A DNA stretch of 64,000 bases from Trichococcus collinsii (GCF_900107505.1 NZ_FNQH01000003.1:248001-312000); one strand, 5' to 3'. Numbered from the stretch's first letter, positions 17,041-26,680 are shown. Translations and numbers: made by a program. Notes: generated by a model not told the origin, from the letters alone.

Positions 17041-17811
17041 ATGTTGGACTTTAACTGGTTTTATGCTTGGTCAGAAAAAACGTTGCATTTGAATTTGATA
17101 GCATATAAAGAAGGGCAATTACAAAGACGGATTGAGACCATCATGAAAAAATCCGGAGCAACCGATTTGAAGCAATTTGCCAAAATGATTGAAACCGATG
17201 AAAATATAAAAAAGAGTTTTTTGGATTATATCACAATCAACGTGACGGAATTCTATCGCAACAAGGAAATATTTGAGGAATTTGAAGAAGTATTCATCAA
17301 TAGACTTTCCTCGAAATTCAAAGCCTTGAAAGTATGGAGTGCGGCCTGTTCGACGGGAGCGGAGGCTTATTCGATCGCTATGATTCTGAAAAAAAACAAG
17401 CTGACTGCGAACAGTAAAATAATCGCCACAGATATAGACGAAACCATTTTGTCAAAAGCTAAGGCTGGAACGTACTCCAAATTGGAAGTGCAGAACGTTC
17501 CTCCCATGGAAAAAAGACTCTATTTTACCGAGCAGAACAACCGGTATGTGTTGTCGGATGACATCAAAAAAACGGTTCATTTCAAAAAACATGATTTGAT
17601 TCTGGACTCCTACGAAAAGGGCTACCATGCCATTGTCTGCAGAAACGTCACAATCTATTTCAAGAATGAAGTAAAAGAAAAGATATACCAAAACATCGCG
17701 GATTCGTTAGTGCCTGGGGGATTGTTCTTTATAGGCGCTACGGAGTCTGTCTACAAACCTGAACAATACGGGCTAAAAAAAGTAGCTGCATTTCTGTATG
17801 AAAAGGTGTAA
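17041..17811 (+). CDS. cheR: Chemoreceptor glutamate methyltransferase CheR
   Basis: 256 residues, full length. The N-terminal helical domain (about 1-75) precedes an S-adenosylmethionine-dependent methyltransferase domain with VWSAACSTGAEAYSIAM as SAM motif I, IIATDIDETIL, and IVCRNVTIYF. It methylates receptor glutamates using SAM. No CheR-binding pentapeptide is visible on the two receptors here, so tethered methylation is not indicated. The start immediately follows the cheB stop. Confidence 0.95.
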   Translation: MLDFNWFYAWSEKTLHLNLIAYKEGQLQRRIETIMKKSGATDLKQFAKMIETDENIKKSFLDYITINVTEFYRNKEIFEEFEEVFINRLSSKFKALKVWSAACSTGAEAYSIAMILKKNKLTANSKIIATDIDETILSKAKAGTYSKLEVQNVPPMEKRLYFTEQNNRYVLSDDIKKTVHFKKHDLILDSYEKGYHAIVCRNVTIYFKNEVKEKIYQNIADSLVPGGLFFIGATESVYKPEQYGLKKVAAFLYEKV

Positions 17812-17852
17812 ATAAGTAAAGCAGCGGACTACGAGAGGAAGGCTGGGATTCA

Positions 17853-19913
17853 ATGGACGATAACAGTAAATACAGGGAACTCTTCTTTGAAGAAACCGAT
17901 GAACATCTGCAAAATTTGAATGACCAAGTGATGGAGCTGGAAAATGATCCGGAAAGAGTCAGCATTTTGGACGAGATTTTCCGTTCCGCGCACACGCTTA
18001 AAGGCATGGCGGCTACTATGGGCTATACAACCATGGCCGAATTGACGCACAAAATGGAAAACGTGTTTGAATTGCTCAAAACGGGCAAGTTAGCTGCAGA
18101 CGAAGGGATTGTTACGTTGATCTTCGATTGTCTGGATATGCTCTCCGCCATTGTGGAAGATCTGAGAGCTGAGAATGAAGGGGAGCAGGATACTTTAACG
18201 CTCAAAAACAAATTGGACAATCTTTTGGCAAGCACAAAAGCAGCACCGAAGGATGAGACAGTCAGCGAAGTCAATTTAAACGAGACAACGATTGATGATT
18301 CAAACTTTGCATTGGAAAAACTTGATTCCTCAGATATTTCGGTCATCCGCGATGCCCACGAGAAAAACTACCATGCATTTTTTATCAAGGTCAGTCTCGA
18401 TGAAACCAGCATGATGAAGAATGCCAGAGTCTATGTGGTCATCAATAAACTGGAGAAGAGCGGAGATATTCTTTATTCCGATCCCGATGTTGTGACGATG
18501 GAGAATGAAGACTTTGGGAATGAGTTCACCATCGTCTACCTAACTAAGACAGAAAAAACGGCTGTCGAAGAACAGATTCTGGAAACCAGTGAAATAGAAT
18601 GCGTACTCATTCATGAAATAACGGCTGAGGACCTCAACGCAGAGACTGCTGTCGTAGAAGCAGCTATTCATCCTGAAGCAGATGAACAAAATGCAGAGAA
18701 CGAAATAAAGCCAACAATTATTGCTAAGCCGAAACAAGCCACGAATCATAACAACGCGATGAATCAGTCGATACGGGTCGATATCGAGAAATTGGATTCC
18801 TTTATGAATCTTGTGTCGGAATTGGTCATCTATCGTACACGCTTGGAAGAGATCAATGAGGATCTGCAAAGGTCCGAACTGCGGGAGCCATTGGAACAAG
18901 TGAGTCGGATTGCGACGGATCTCCAGGAATTGGTGCTCAAAATCCGCATGCAGCCCCTCAGCGTTGTCACGAATCGGTTCGGCAGAATGATCCGTGACTT
19001 GAGTAACGAATTGGAAAAAGATATTGATCTGGTCATCGAAGGCGATGATACGGAATTGGATAAGACAGTCGTATCAGAATTGGGTGAGCCACTCATCCAT
19101 CTTCTGAGGAATGCTGTGGACCACGGAGTAGAAACGCCTGAAGCCAGAACGGCAAAAGGAAAGAACCCTAAAGGAACGATCCGGATAACGGCTTACCAAG
19201 AAGGCAACAGAGTGTTCCTGACGGTATCCGATGATGGCAAAGGTGTGAATCCGACAGTCATCAAAGAAAGTGCTGGCCGAAAAGGGATCGAAACCGACCA
19301 TTTATCCGATAAGGAAATCCAACAATTGATTTTCCATCCAGGCTTCTCCACTGCAATAAACGTAACCAACATTTCCGGACGGGGAGTTGGCATGGACGTT
19401 GTGAAGCAAAAAATCAATGAGTTGGGCGGTTCGATTGAGATCATCAGTGATGTTGATAAAGGAACCGCATTCCGAATGAGCTTGCCGCTGACATTGTCGA
19501 TCATCCAAGCTTTGCTTGTTACAGTCGGAACGGAGCAGTTTGCGCTGCCGCTGGGTGTTGTCAGAAAAGTGATTCGCCCTGAACCGGAAGAGATTGTCCA
19601 GACGCATACCGGTGAGGTATACTATTTTGAAGACGAGACGATTCCGGTCGTTCGCCTGCAGGATAGTTTGGATATCCATACCGGAGTGGAAGAGAAACCT
19701 TATCTGATAATCGTAAAAATTGATGAGCGCCTGTACGCTTTGGCAGTGGATAATCTGATCCGTCAACAGGAAATTGTCATTAAAGAACTAGGCAAAGAGC
19801 TGAAGACTATCAATAAGTACCTGGGAGCCACCATTATGGGGAACGGGAATATCATCTTGATTCTGGATATCACCGCAATATGCAACGAAAGAAATGTGGC
19901 TGTCTATGTATAA
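17853..19913 (+). CDS. cheA: Chemotaxis histidine kinase CheA
   Basis: 686 residues. Domains in order: HPt (1-130) with phosphorylated His47 in RSAHTLKGMAA; a CheY/CheB-binding P2-like region (about 165-265); a linker; a dimerisation helix pair (about 305-370, beginning SIRVDIEKLDSFMNLVSELV); an HATPase domain with the N box HLLRNAVDHGVE and G boxes SDDGKGV and ISGRGVGMDVV; and a CheW-like regulatory domain at the C-terminus. It autophosphorylates and passes phosphate to CheY and CheB. It overlaps the cheC start. Confidence 0.97.
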   Translation: MDDNSKYRELFFEETDEHLQNLNDQVMELENDPERVSILDEIFRSAHTLKGMAATMGYTTMAELTHKMENVFELLKTGKLAADEGIVTLIFDCLDMLSAIVEDLRAENEGEQDTLTLKNKLDNLLASTKAAPKDETVSEVNLNETTIDDSNFALEKLDSSDISVIRDAHEKNYHAFFIKVSLDETSMMKNARVYVVINKLEKSGDILYSDPDVVTMENEDFGNEFTIVYLTKTEKTAVEEQILETSEIECVLIHEITAEDLNAETAVVEAAIHPEADEQNAENEIKPTIIAKPKQATNHNNAMNQSIRVDIEKLDSFMNLVSELVIYRTRLEEINEDLQRSELREPLEQVSRIATDLQELVLKIRMQPLSVVTNRFGRMIRDLSNELEKDIDLVIEGDDTELDKTVVSELGEPLIHLLRNAVDHGVETPEARTAKGKNPKGTIRITAYQEGNRVFLTVSDDGKGVNPTVIKESAGRKGIETDHLSDKEIQQLIFHPGFSTAINVTNISGRGVGMDVVKQKINELGGSIEIISDVDKGTAFRMSLPLTLSIIQALLVTVGTEQFALPLGVVRKVIRPEPEEIVQTHTGEVYYFEDETIPVVRLQDSLDIHTGVEEKPYLIIVKIDERLYALAVDNLIRQQEIVIKELGKELKTINKYLGATIMGNGNIILILDITAICNERNVAVYV

Positions 19914-20511
19914 AGATTATTCAGAGATGCAACTGGACATCATAACCGAGTTTTTTTCGATAGGCGGAGGGAATGCAGCGACAAGTCTATCGCAGTTGAT
20001 CAATCACCCTGTCGTAATGACGGTGCCCTTGGTGGAAACAATGGACTATTCCGAATTGTTTGAAGGGATCATGTCCGATGAGAGCAACGTGAATGCTGCA
20101 ATTACGATGATTCATGGAGAACTGGAAGGCGCGTTTTTGTTTGTGATCAGGGATGATGAAGCCGACAAACTGGTGTCATTGATGCTGGGTGAGACACAGG
20201 GCGACCATGAAATGGCCGCGTCCGCTTTTATCGAATTGGTCAATATTATCGTCAACACTTTTTTGAATGCAATCTCGCAAGTGTTTGATGTGACCGTGAC
20301 GACAGGCATCCCATTCATGATAGAAGACATGTTTGGCGCAATCATCAGCAGCATCTACATGGAGCAAGGTGTATATGAAGAAAATCTGTTCATCATAAAG
20401 AATGAATTTTCTTATTTGGGAGAACGCCTGGATGCATCCTTGTACTTTATCCCAAAGCAAGGCGTTTTAGATGAATTATTAAATGGAATCACAACTGAAA
20501 AGGAGAATTGA
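19906..20511 (+). CDS. cheC: CheY-P phosphatase CheC
   Basis: 201 residues from the ATG at 19906; an ATG at 19894 would add MWLS, which is unlike the family's start, and neither has a strong ribosome site. Family features are the two paired helices with the E-x3-N pattern (MQLDIITEFFSIGGGNAATSLSQL and AFIELVNIIVNTFLNAIS), which form CheY-P phosphatase sites. CheC works with CheD for adaptation in Bacillus-like chemotaxis. The gene overlaps the end of cheA by 8 bases, which points to translational coupling. FliY downstream carries a related phosphatase module. Confidence 0.88.
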   Translation: MYKDYSEMQLDIITEFFSIGGGNAATSLSQLINHPVVMTVPLVETMDYSELFEGIMSDESNVNAAITMIHGELEGAFLFVIRDDEADKLVSLMLGETQGDHEMAASAFIELVNIIVNTFLNAISQVFDVTVTTGIPFMIEDMFGAIISSIYMEQGVYEENLFIIKNEFSYLGERLDASLYFIPKQGVLDELLNGITTEKEN

Positions 20512-20513
20512 TT

Positions 20514-20873
20514 ATGGCGAAAAGTGTAATGATTGTTGATGATGCAGCATTTATGAGGATGAAACTGAAGGACATTCTGGAAAAGAATGGGTATAGTGTC
20601 GTAGCCGAAGCACAGAATGGCGTCGAAGCGATCGAAAAGTATAAAGAAGTGCGTCCGGAAATTGTGACGATGGACATCACGATGCCGGAAATGGACGGGA
20701 TCGAAGCCTTAAAAGGAATCAAAGTGATCGATGCAAATGCGAAAGTGGTTATGTGCAGCGCCATGGGACAACAAGGTATGGTAATGGATGCCATTCGGGC
20801 AGGGGCTGCGGACTTTATCGTGAAGCCTTTCGACACAGATCGCGTCATCAAAGCATTGGATAAAGTCATTTGA
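20514..20873 (+). CDS. cheY: Chemotaxis response regulator CheY
   Basis: 119 residues from the ATG at 20514, seven bases after AAAGGAG. A stand-alone receiver domain with phospho-acceptor Asp54 (IVTMDITMPEMDG), acidic pair Asp9-Asp10, Ser82 at the switch Thr/Ser position and Lys104 in FIVKPF. Phosphorylated by CheA, it binds the flagellar switch (FliM/FliY, encoded just downstream) and controls rotation direction. It lies 2 bases after the cheC stop. Confidence 0.96.
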   Translation: MAKSVMIVDDAAFMRMKLKDILEKNGYSVVAEAQNGVEAIEKYKEVRPEIVTMDITMPEMDGIEALKGIKVIDANAKVVMCSAMGQQGMVMDAIRAGAADFIVKPFDTDRVIKALDKVI

Positions 20874-20886
20874 TCAGGAGGGCAAC

Positions 20887-21300
20887 ATGCAAATAATCGT
20901 CTTTACTTTAAAAGAAAAGTATTATGCTATACCTACTGAAGATGTCGAAGAAATAGTCAAGGAAATGCCTTCTACCCATGTTCCGAAAGCCCCTTACTGG
21001 GTAGAAGGGTTGATCAATATCCGAGGGAATGCCATCACTTTGATTAATTTGTATAAATTACTTAGCAGCACTAGTGAAACAGAAGAACTATGTTACAATA
21101 GTATCATCATTTTGAAGAACAATGATAAAAAAGTTGCTTTTGCGGTAGACTCTGTTGAATCTGTTTCGGAAATTGATTCAAATGATATACAAATGACCGA
21201 CTACGCGAATGCAAAAGAAGTAGCAGGCATCATCAGATTAAACAACAAAATGATCAGTCTAATAAGTATGGAAGCATTATTTTCTATAAATGAGGGGTAA
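20887..21300 (+). CDS. cheW: CheW-type coupling protein (second)
   Basis: 137 residues, a single CheW domain (IIVFTLKEKYYAIPTEDVEEIV, VEGLINIRGNAITLINLYKLL, VAFAVDSVESVSEI). It keeps the RGN-type surface loop that contacts CheA and receptors, which the first CheW lacks (VIQYAETTMPIVDL there). This one is therefore the more canonical coupling protein. It sits between cheY and fliM with short spacings, AGGAGG before its start, in the same operon. Confidence 0.9.
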   Translation: MQIIVFTLKEKYYAIPTEDVEEIVKEMPSTHVPKAPYWVEGLINIRGNAITLINLYKLLSSTSETEELCYNSIIILKNNDKKVAFAVDSVESVSEIDSNDIQMTDYANAKEVAGIIRLNNKMISLISMEALFSINEG

Positions 21301-21302
21301 GC

Positions 21303-22295
21303 GTGGGTAAAGTTCTATCTCAACAGGAAATAGATTTGTTGATGGAAAGTGTGAAAAGTGGAGAAATTGACACCGACTTAGTAGAGGAAGCGGAACACGT
21401 TAAGATCAAGACATACGATTTCAGAAGGCCGGCACGGCTCTCGAAAGAATATATGACGACTTTAACGATGTTGCTCGAGGAATACGCTAAGATTGCAAGT
21501 AATTTAATAACAACTCAAGTGCGTTCAAATGTTACGCTGCGGGTTGCTTCTATCGAACAAATCAGTTTTGATGAGTTTTTGCATTCTGTTCCTAACTTTA
21601 CTTTGATGGGTTTATTCCGCTCAGAACCACAAGAGGGTATGCAGATCGTCGAAATCAATTCTCAAGTCTGTCTGCAGTTATTGCAGTTATTATGTGGCGG
21701 ACCGGATACAAGATTATCAAATACAGGAAACAGCAAAGACAGCTTTACGGATATCGAGATTGCCATTTTGGAAGAAGTGGTCGGCAATTTTGGGCATGCA
21801 CTGCAATTGGCCTTCAGGGATATCGTAGAGTTGAACGTTAAGATGGAAGCAATGGAAACGAATGCACAGTTGCTGCAGACGATGTCCCCCAATGAACCTG
21901 TCATCATGACTACGTTCATCATTGAATTGCTTGAAGATCAGACATTCATCAATTTGTGCATTCCGTATGTCTTTTTTGAGAGTATGTTGGAGAAGTTGAG
22001 TTTTCGTAATTGGTTCCATTCAGGCCGCACCACGGATCCTTCAGACAAAGATAATTTGACTAAAAATCTGCAATCTGTTCCGGTGGCCATAGAGGTTTTG
22101 CTTGGAAAAACGATCGTATCGATGGATAGTTTTTTACAATTAGAGTTGGGTGATATCATCACCTTGGATAAACCCACACACGAGCCATTGGTCATGTCCA
22201 TCGAGAATCTGCCAAGTTATTTGGTGAAGCCTGGTGTACTGGGGAATAAAATGGCGGTTGAGGTATTACACTATATCGGAGGAGACATGGAGTAA
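21303..22295 (+). CDS. fliM: Flagellar motor switch protein FliM
   Basis: 330 residues from GTG at 21303. The N-terminal CheY-binding segment (VLSQQEIDLLMESV), the CheC-like middle domain (about 45-230) and the C-terminal SpoA-type domain (about 255-330, VEVLLGKTIVSMDSFLQLELGDIITLD) are all present. FliM forms the cytoplasmic C-ring and receives CheY-P to switch rotation. Its stop adjoins the fliY start codon directly. Confidence 0.96.
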   Translation: MGKVLSQQEIDLLMESVKSGEIDTDLVEEAEHVKIKTYDFRRPARLSKEYMTTLTMLLEEYAKIASNLITTQVRSNVTLRVASIEQISFDEFLHSVPNFTLMGLFRSEPQEGMQIVEINSQVCLQLLQLLCGGPDTRLSNTGNSKDSFTDIEIAILEEVVGNFGHALQLAFRDIVELNVKMEAMETNAQLLQTMSPNEPVIMTTFIIELLEDQTFINLCIPYVFFESMLEKLSFRNWFHSGRTTDPSDKDNLTKNLQSVPVAIEVLLGKTIVSMDSFLQLELGDIITLDKPTHEPLVMSIENLPSYLVKPGVLGNKMAVEVLHYIGGDME

Positions 22296-23357
22296 ATGAG
22301 CACGGAAAAACTAACACAAGAAGAAATCGATCGCATGATGAGTGAATTAACCCAAGCGCCAGTTGCCACATCCACAACCATCAGCCAAATGGAGAGCGAT
22401 ATCATAGGGGAAGTCGGTAATATCTCTATGTCCCAAGCGGCTACGACATTATCCGAAATTTTAGGTCACAAAGTACACATCACAACGCCTAAAGTATCCG
22501 TCAGAAGTATCCGTGAAGTAATAGATGCTGCGGTTAAACCTAAAATTGTTACCTCGATCGGCTTCAAAAAAGGTTTGACAGGGAACAATCTTTTGCTGAT
22601 GGATGCGCAGGACTCCGTGATCATCGCCAACTTGATGATGGGTGGAGATGGCCAAGTAACCAGTTCGGAGTTAACGGAATTGGAACTGAGTGCGGTCGGC
22701 GAAGCCATGAATCAGATGATGGGTTCTTCTGCAACAGCCATGGCGACTATGTTGGGGAAAATGATAGACATTTTGCCTCCGGAAGTGCATTTGGTTGATG
22801 ACAAAGACAACTTGAGTGTTGATATAGGTATCGGAAATTTACATTCGGACGTATGTCTGATTGCTTTCCAACTGGAAGTCGAAGGCATCCTGCAGAGTGA
22901 AATCATGCAGGTGTTCACCATGGATGCTGTCAAAGAAATTTCCGAAATCATGTTGGCGGATCAAGGAGAAGTGCTTGCTCCAATCGAACGGAAGCACGAA
23001 GAGCGTCCCTCGCAACCACCTGTGCAGCCAGCAGTAGATGTGGTTCCGATTCAAAAACCTGCCTTTCAGGAATTGCATAAATCCGATAGACAACATCTTC
23101 CACAAAATTTGGAGCTTATACTGGATGTGCCACTGGAATTCAGTGTGATGCTTGGAGAAAGCAAGAAAACGATCAAAGATATCCTTTCGTTAGGTACGGG
23201 TTCCATTGTGGAACTGAACAAACTGACGGAAGAACCTTTGAGCATCTACGTAAACGGCAAGCGGATCGCTGAAGGCGAAGTTGTTGTCATAAATGAGAAC
23301 TTCGGTATCCGCATCACAAACATCCTGAGCAAAGAAAAGCGCATCGAAACGCTATAG
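22296..23357 (+). CDS. fliY: Flagellar motor switch phosphatase FliY (FliN-type)
   Basis: 353 residues. An N-terminal FliM-like CheY-binding peptide (LTQEEIDRMMSEL) is followed by a CheC-type phosphatase domain (about 25-225, with MESDIIGEVGNISMSQAATTL and ELSAVGEAMNQMMGSSATAM), a proline-rich linker, and a C-terminal FliN SpoA domain (about 270-350, LELILDVPLEFSVMLGESKKTIKDIL). This is the Firmicute form of FliN that also dephosphorylates CheY-P. It is the last gene before a terminator. Confidence 0.95.
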   Translation: MSTEKLTQEEIDRMMSELTQAPVATSTTISQMESDIIGEVGNISMSQAATTLSEILGHKVHITTPKVSVRSIREVIDAAVKPKIVTSIGFKKGLTGNNLLLMDAQDSVIIANLMMGGDGQVTSSELTELELSAVGEAMNQMMGSSATAMATMLGKMIDILPPEVHLVDDKDNLSVDIGIGNLHSDVCLIAFQLEVEGILQSEIMQVFTMDAVKEISEIMLADQGEVLAPIERKHEERPSQPPVQPAVDVVPIQKPAFQELHKSDRQHLPQNLELILDVPLEFSVMLGESKKTIKDILSLGTGSIVELNKLTEEPLSIYVNGKRIAEGEVVVINENFGIRITNILSKEKRIETL

Positions 23358-23397
23358 AAAGCAGCACCTTTGGAAAGAGGCGCTGCTTTCTTTCTAT
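23357..23397 (+). terminator. Terminator of the chemotaxis/switch operon
   Basis: GAAAGCAGC...GCTGCTTTC stem with T-rich tail, overlapping the end of fliY. Confidence 0.8.
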
Positions 23398-23434
23398 TTA
23401 TCAATCATTCCTTGGGCTTTTTCTGGATTTTGAC

Positions 23435-23462
23435 TTAACTTTTCAGGAAAGTGGTCGACAAT
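23435..23462 (+). promoter_or_regulatory. Candidate sigma-D promoter of flgM-flgN-flgK-flgL
   Basis: TTAA (23435-23438), 16 bases, TCGACAAT (23455-23462). The spacing is identical to the four better sites and the first bases (TTAACT) match the flagellin promoter. The -10 is weaker than CCGATTAT. A sigma-A alternative (TTGACT at 23430) overlaps. Confidence 0.5.
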
Positions 23463-23519
23463 AGTGATGTGGATACAATAAGATAGATACATACTAATCA
23501 GTAAAAAGGAGTGAATTGC

Positions 23520-23813
23520 ATGAAAATCGGCAACGGCTATAATAGTTACCTTAGAGCGATTCAAAAAGACACATCACATAAAGAAACAATCAAGGCTGAA
23601 CCGCTCAAACCAAGAGCAAATGAGGCAGCTGTAAAAGTAGAGATTTCAGAAGAAGCGAAGCGCTTGGCTGAAAAGACAATCGATAGCGCCCCTAGCGCCA
23701 AAGCCCAAGAGATAAAAGCAGCCATCCAAAACGGTACCTATAAAGTGAGTGCCGAAAAAATTGCTGCGAGCATGATGAAAGCAATGGAAGAACAAGGAGC
23801 TGGCTCGGAATAA
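23520..23813 (+). CDS. flgM: Anti-sigma-28 factor FlgM
   Basis: 97 residues from the ATG at 23520, behind AAAAAGGAG; the frame also has an upstream GTG touching that site. The N-terminal half is polar and probably disordered. The C-terminal half (about 45-95) has the FlgM pattern VEISEEAKRLAEK, AKAQEIKAAIQNGTYKVSAEKIAASMM. FlgM holds FliA inactive until the hook is complete and FlgM is exported. It is the first gene of the late flgM-flgN-flgK-flgL operon; the stop overlaps the flgN start by one base. Confidence 0.9.
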   Translation: MKIGNGYNSYLRAIQKDTSHKETIKAEPLKPRANEAAVKVEISEEAKRLAEKTIDSAPSAKAQEIKAAIQNGTYKVSAEKIAASMMKAMEEQGAGSE

Positions 23814-24181
23814 TGAAAACCAGACAAAATGGCTTATCGTTGTTGCTAGCACTCAAAGAAACCTTGCAGCGTGAAAAGGAAGCTTTGATAGCGAATGATA
23901 GTGTTGCATTCAATAATATTGTCACCGAAAAGCAGGCTTTTTTGTCCCATTTGGAGGAAGCATCTTTTGAAGAATGCAACCGTGTTGCTATCGAAAAAGA
24001 AGTAAACGAAATAAAAGAGCTGCAGGAATGCAACGTTTTGTTGACAAGACAAGCAATCAGTTATCATGACAGCGTTTTGGATGCTTTAAGCGAAGGGATG
24101 GAAAAAAAATCCCGGACGTACTCCAAGAAAGGGCAACTGTCCCCTGCCAAAAATGCAGGTCTGTTCAATCAATCAGTGTAA
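23813..24181 (+). CDS. flgN: Flagellar export chaperone FlgN
   Basis: 122 residues, almost entirely helical, with heptad-rich segments (LALKETLQREKEALIANDS, LEEASFEECNRVAIEKE). Size and position between flgM and flgK fit FlgN, the chaperone for the hook-filament junction proteins FlgK and FlgL. The TAATG overlap with flgM indicates coupling. The identification rests partly on position. Confidence 0.8.
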   Translation: MKTRQNGLSLLLALKETLQREKEALIANDSVAFNNIVTEKQAFLSHLEEASFEECNRVAIEKEVNEIKELQECNVLLTRQAISYHDSVLDALSEGMEKKSRTYSKKGQLSPAKNAGLFNQSV

Positions 24182-24193
24182 GGTGGAGGTAGC

Positions 24194-25717
24194 ATGGCAG
24201 GATTATTTGGAGTATTAAATGCAGGAACGAACGGCATGAGCGCAGCGCAGGCGGCGATGCAGACAACAAGCAACAACATTTCAAATGCAAATACGGATGG
24301 TTATTCCCGCCAACGGGTGAATTTGGTAACGAACAATCCTTATACGCTTTCCGGTGTTGGTCAGCTCGGCACAGGCGTACGCATGGAATCCGTCACACGG
24401 ATTGTTGACGATTATTTAGTGAAGCAAACGTTCACAGAAAATGCTTCCTTGGAAAAATTCACGCAAAAAGCAGATGTATTAGGCCAATTGGAGTCCGTTT
24501 TCAATGAGCCTTCCGAAACAGGACTCAACAATAAATTGACTAAGTTCTATGAATCTTGGAAATACTTGGGAAACAATCCTGAACTGACCACCTCCAAAAC
24601 GATGGTCAGTCAACAGGCGCAGACGCTGACCGATACAGTTTCGCATATGGGCGCGCAGCTGGACAGCCTTCAGGAAGGCACTGTTCAGGCAATTTCAAAG
24701 AAAGTTTTGGACTTCAACACGAAAGTCGAGCAATTGGAATCGATCAACACGCAAATTTTCTCAGTCATCACGAAAGGAGAAATGCCGAATACCCTACTGG
24801 ATCAACGGGATCAGTTGGTGGGGGAACTCTCAGGCATCACTTCGTTGGAAGTGAAGACGGATGCTTACCAACGGACCTTCATCAGTATCGATGGTGAAGA
24901 AATACTTGGAGCAAATAAGCGCCAAGTGTTGAGTGTAGCAATCGGCGACACTTCCGGTAGCGGCTCACTAGTCTCCACTAACGGGAGCTCGTCGAAAACG
25001 GTCGAATCATCAGAATCTTTCCCAGCCGGAACGTTGTTGCTGCAGCAAACTGCAGCGGATGGGTCTGCCGAGTTTACGGAGCTATCCAGTAAGAGTGGCC
25101 ATATCAGCGGTTCCCAGGAAGCACTAATCGAAATCGATCGGGGCATCAAGGAACTGAACCAACTAGTAGCGACGGTTGCGGAAGCGGTCAACGTAATCCA
25201 CAGCGACAATGGAACCGGGATTCCCTTTTTTGATTTGGGCGATGATCCGGATAATATCATTTCCAACTTGAAAGTAAATTCCGCCATCACGGAAGACCCA
25301 AGCAAGATTGTCTCAGGCAAATCGCTGACGGGTCAGATAGCCGGTGACGGTTCCCGGGCGCGGGCCATCGCGGAGATCCAAGCAACTGCGATCACGTATG
25401 CTTCAAAAGAGCCGCTTGTATTTGACGCTGAAACAATGCAAATCAAACCGCAGGCAAACGGAACGACTACGGCGGATGCGTACAATGACACCATCACCCG
25501 AGTGGGGATTTCGAAGCAACAGGCCGATTTCATGATGGAGAACCAAAATGAAGTGGTTTCCTTCTTGGAGCAAAGAAAGAGTTCTATTTCAGGTGTCTCC
25601 ATCAACGAAGAGGTTGTGAACATCATGAAATTCCAAAGTGCGTTTCAGGCAAACGCTAAGGTGTTGGCTGTCACCTCCGAGATGCTGGACACTTTGATCA
25701 ACCGGACGGGGGTATAA
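24194..25717 (+). CDS. flgK: Flagellar hook-associated protein 1 FlgK
   Basis: 507 residues, typical for the family. The N-terminal rod/hook motif (AAQAAMQTTSNNISNANTDGYSRQRV) and the C-terminal helix (SGVSINEEVVNIMKFQSAFQANAKVLAVTSEMLDTLIN) are both clear; between them lies the usual variable middle region. FlgK forms the first layer of the hook-filament junction. GGTGGAGG precedes the ATG, and flgL starts 3 bases after the stop. Confidence 0.95.
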   Translation: MAGLFGVLNAGTNGMSAAQAAMQTTSNNISNANTDGYSRQRVNLVTNNPYTLSGVGQLGTGVRMESVTRIVDDYLVKQTFTENASLEKFTQKADVLGQLESVFNEPSETGLNNKLTKFYESWKYLGNNPELTTSKTMVSQQAQTLTDTVSHMGAQLDSLQEGTVQAISKKVLDFNTKVEQLESINTQIFSVITKGEMPNTLLDQRDQLVGELSGITSLEVKTDAYQRTFISIDGEEILGANKRQVLSVAIGDTSGSGSLVSTNGSSSKTVESSESFPAGTLLLQQTAADGSAEFTELSSKSGHISGSQEALIEIDRGIKELNQLVATVAEAVNVIHSDNGTGIPFFDLGDDPDNIISNLKVNSAITEDPSKIVSGKSLTGQIAGDGSRARAIAEIQATAITYASKEPLVFDAETMQIKPQANGTTTADAYNDTITRVGISKQQADFMMENQNEVVSFLEQRKSSISGVSINEEVVNIMKFQSAFQANAKVLAVTSEMLDTLINRTGV

Positions 25718-25720
25718 AAT

Positions 25721-26680
25721 ATGCGCATAACGGATAGAATAACTTCAACGAATATGATCCAAAGTATTAACCGAAGCCAAGGCAAGTTGGAAAAATACAA
25801 CAACCAATTGTCTTCGATGAAGGAAATCAGCAAGCCTTCCGATGACCCACTGAGGGCATCGCAAATTATGAATTTAAACAACAGCCTGATCCAGAATGAG
25901 GAGTTTTCCGTAACGATTGCGGACACTACCGATTGGACCAACATGCAGGATTCCGCGTTGGAAAATGCCACCAATTCACTCAGACGGATCACGACACTGA
26001 TCCAGTCGGCTTCCACCGGAACAATGTCGGATTCGGACCGCCAAGCTATCAAAGCCGAAATGGAAACAGAAATCAGTACAATGGTCGACTCGTTGAACAC
26101 GAATTTTGGCGGCAAGTATGTATTCTCCGGCATGAACACGACTACGAAACCATTCGAAATCAGCCGGGATGCTGCAGGCGAAATGACCGGTATCCTTTAT
26201 CAAGGAACGCAGGACGAGATGGATGCAGACGGAAACGTCATCCCAGTAAAAGCCGACTTATCCCGCACAATTGCGACAGGCGTGGATGTCTCGCTGAAGA
26301 CGGATGGCAGACAGCTGATGAATGAACAGGGCACACCTGCAGAAAAAGATGATCTTGGCAGGTTTCTTGCGGATGCACTGAAAGCTCTGGATGCGAATGA
26401 TACAGAAGCCCTCTCAGGAAAATTGTTGGTGCGATCCAACGCGGAGACTGAAAATGTCGTCAATATGCGGACCGAAATCGGCGCCATCTCCAACCGGCTG
26501 AAATCTGCCCAAGAGCGGAATACTTCCGAAAATATCAATCTCAAGTCGATACGTTCTAATAAGCAAGATGTGGATTTGGCCGAGAAGTATATGGAATTTA
26601 CGATGGAACAGCAGGCATTCCAAGCGGCTCTGTCCATGGGCACCAAAATTCTTCAAACCAATATTTTAGACTATCTTTAG
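25721..26680 (+). CDS. flgL: Flagellar hook-associated protein 3 FlgL
   Basis: 319 residues. Flagellin-like N-terminal helices (IQSINRSQGKLEKYNNQLSSMKEISKPSDDPLRASQIMNL pattern, about 15-53) and a C-terminal helix (LAEKYMEFTMEQQAFQAALSMGTKILQTNILDYL) flank a variable region. FlgL forms the second junction layer between FlgK and the filament. Its stop codon lies inside the terminator stem-loop that follows. Confidence 0.94.
   Translation: MRITDRITSTNMIQSINRSQGKLEKYNNQLSSMKEISKPSDDPLRASQIMNLNNSLIQNEEFSVTIADTTDWTNMQDSALENATNSLRRITTLIQSASTGTMSDSDRQAIKAEMETEISTMVDSLNTNFGGKYVFSGMNTTTKPFEISRDAAGEMTGILYQGTQDEMDADGNVIPVKADLSRTIATGVDVSLKTDGRQLMNEQGTPAEKDDLGRFLADALKALDANDTEALSGKLLVRSNAETENVVNMRTEIGAISNRLKSAQERNTSENINLKSIRSNKQDVDLAEKYMEFTMEQQAFQAALSMGTKILQTNILDYL

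Noticed and set aside
22296-23357. FliY as a fusion artefact of CheC and FliN
   Set aside because: This CheC-like plus FliN layout is the normal Firmicute FliY.
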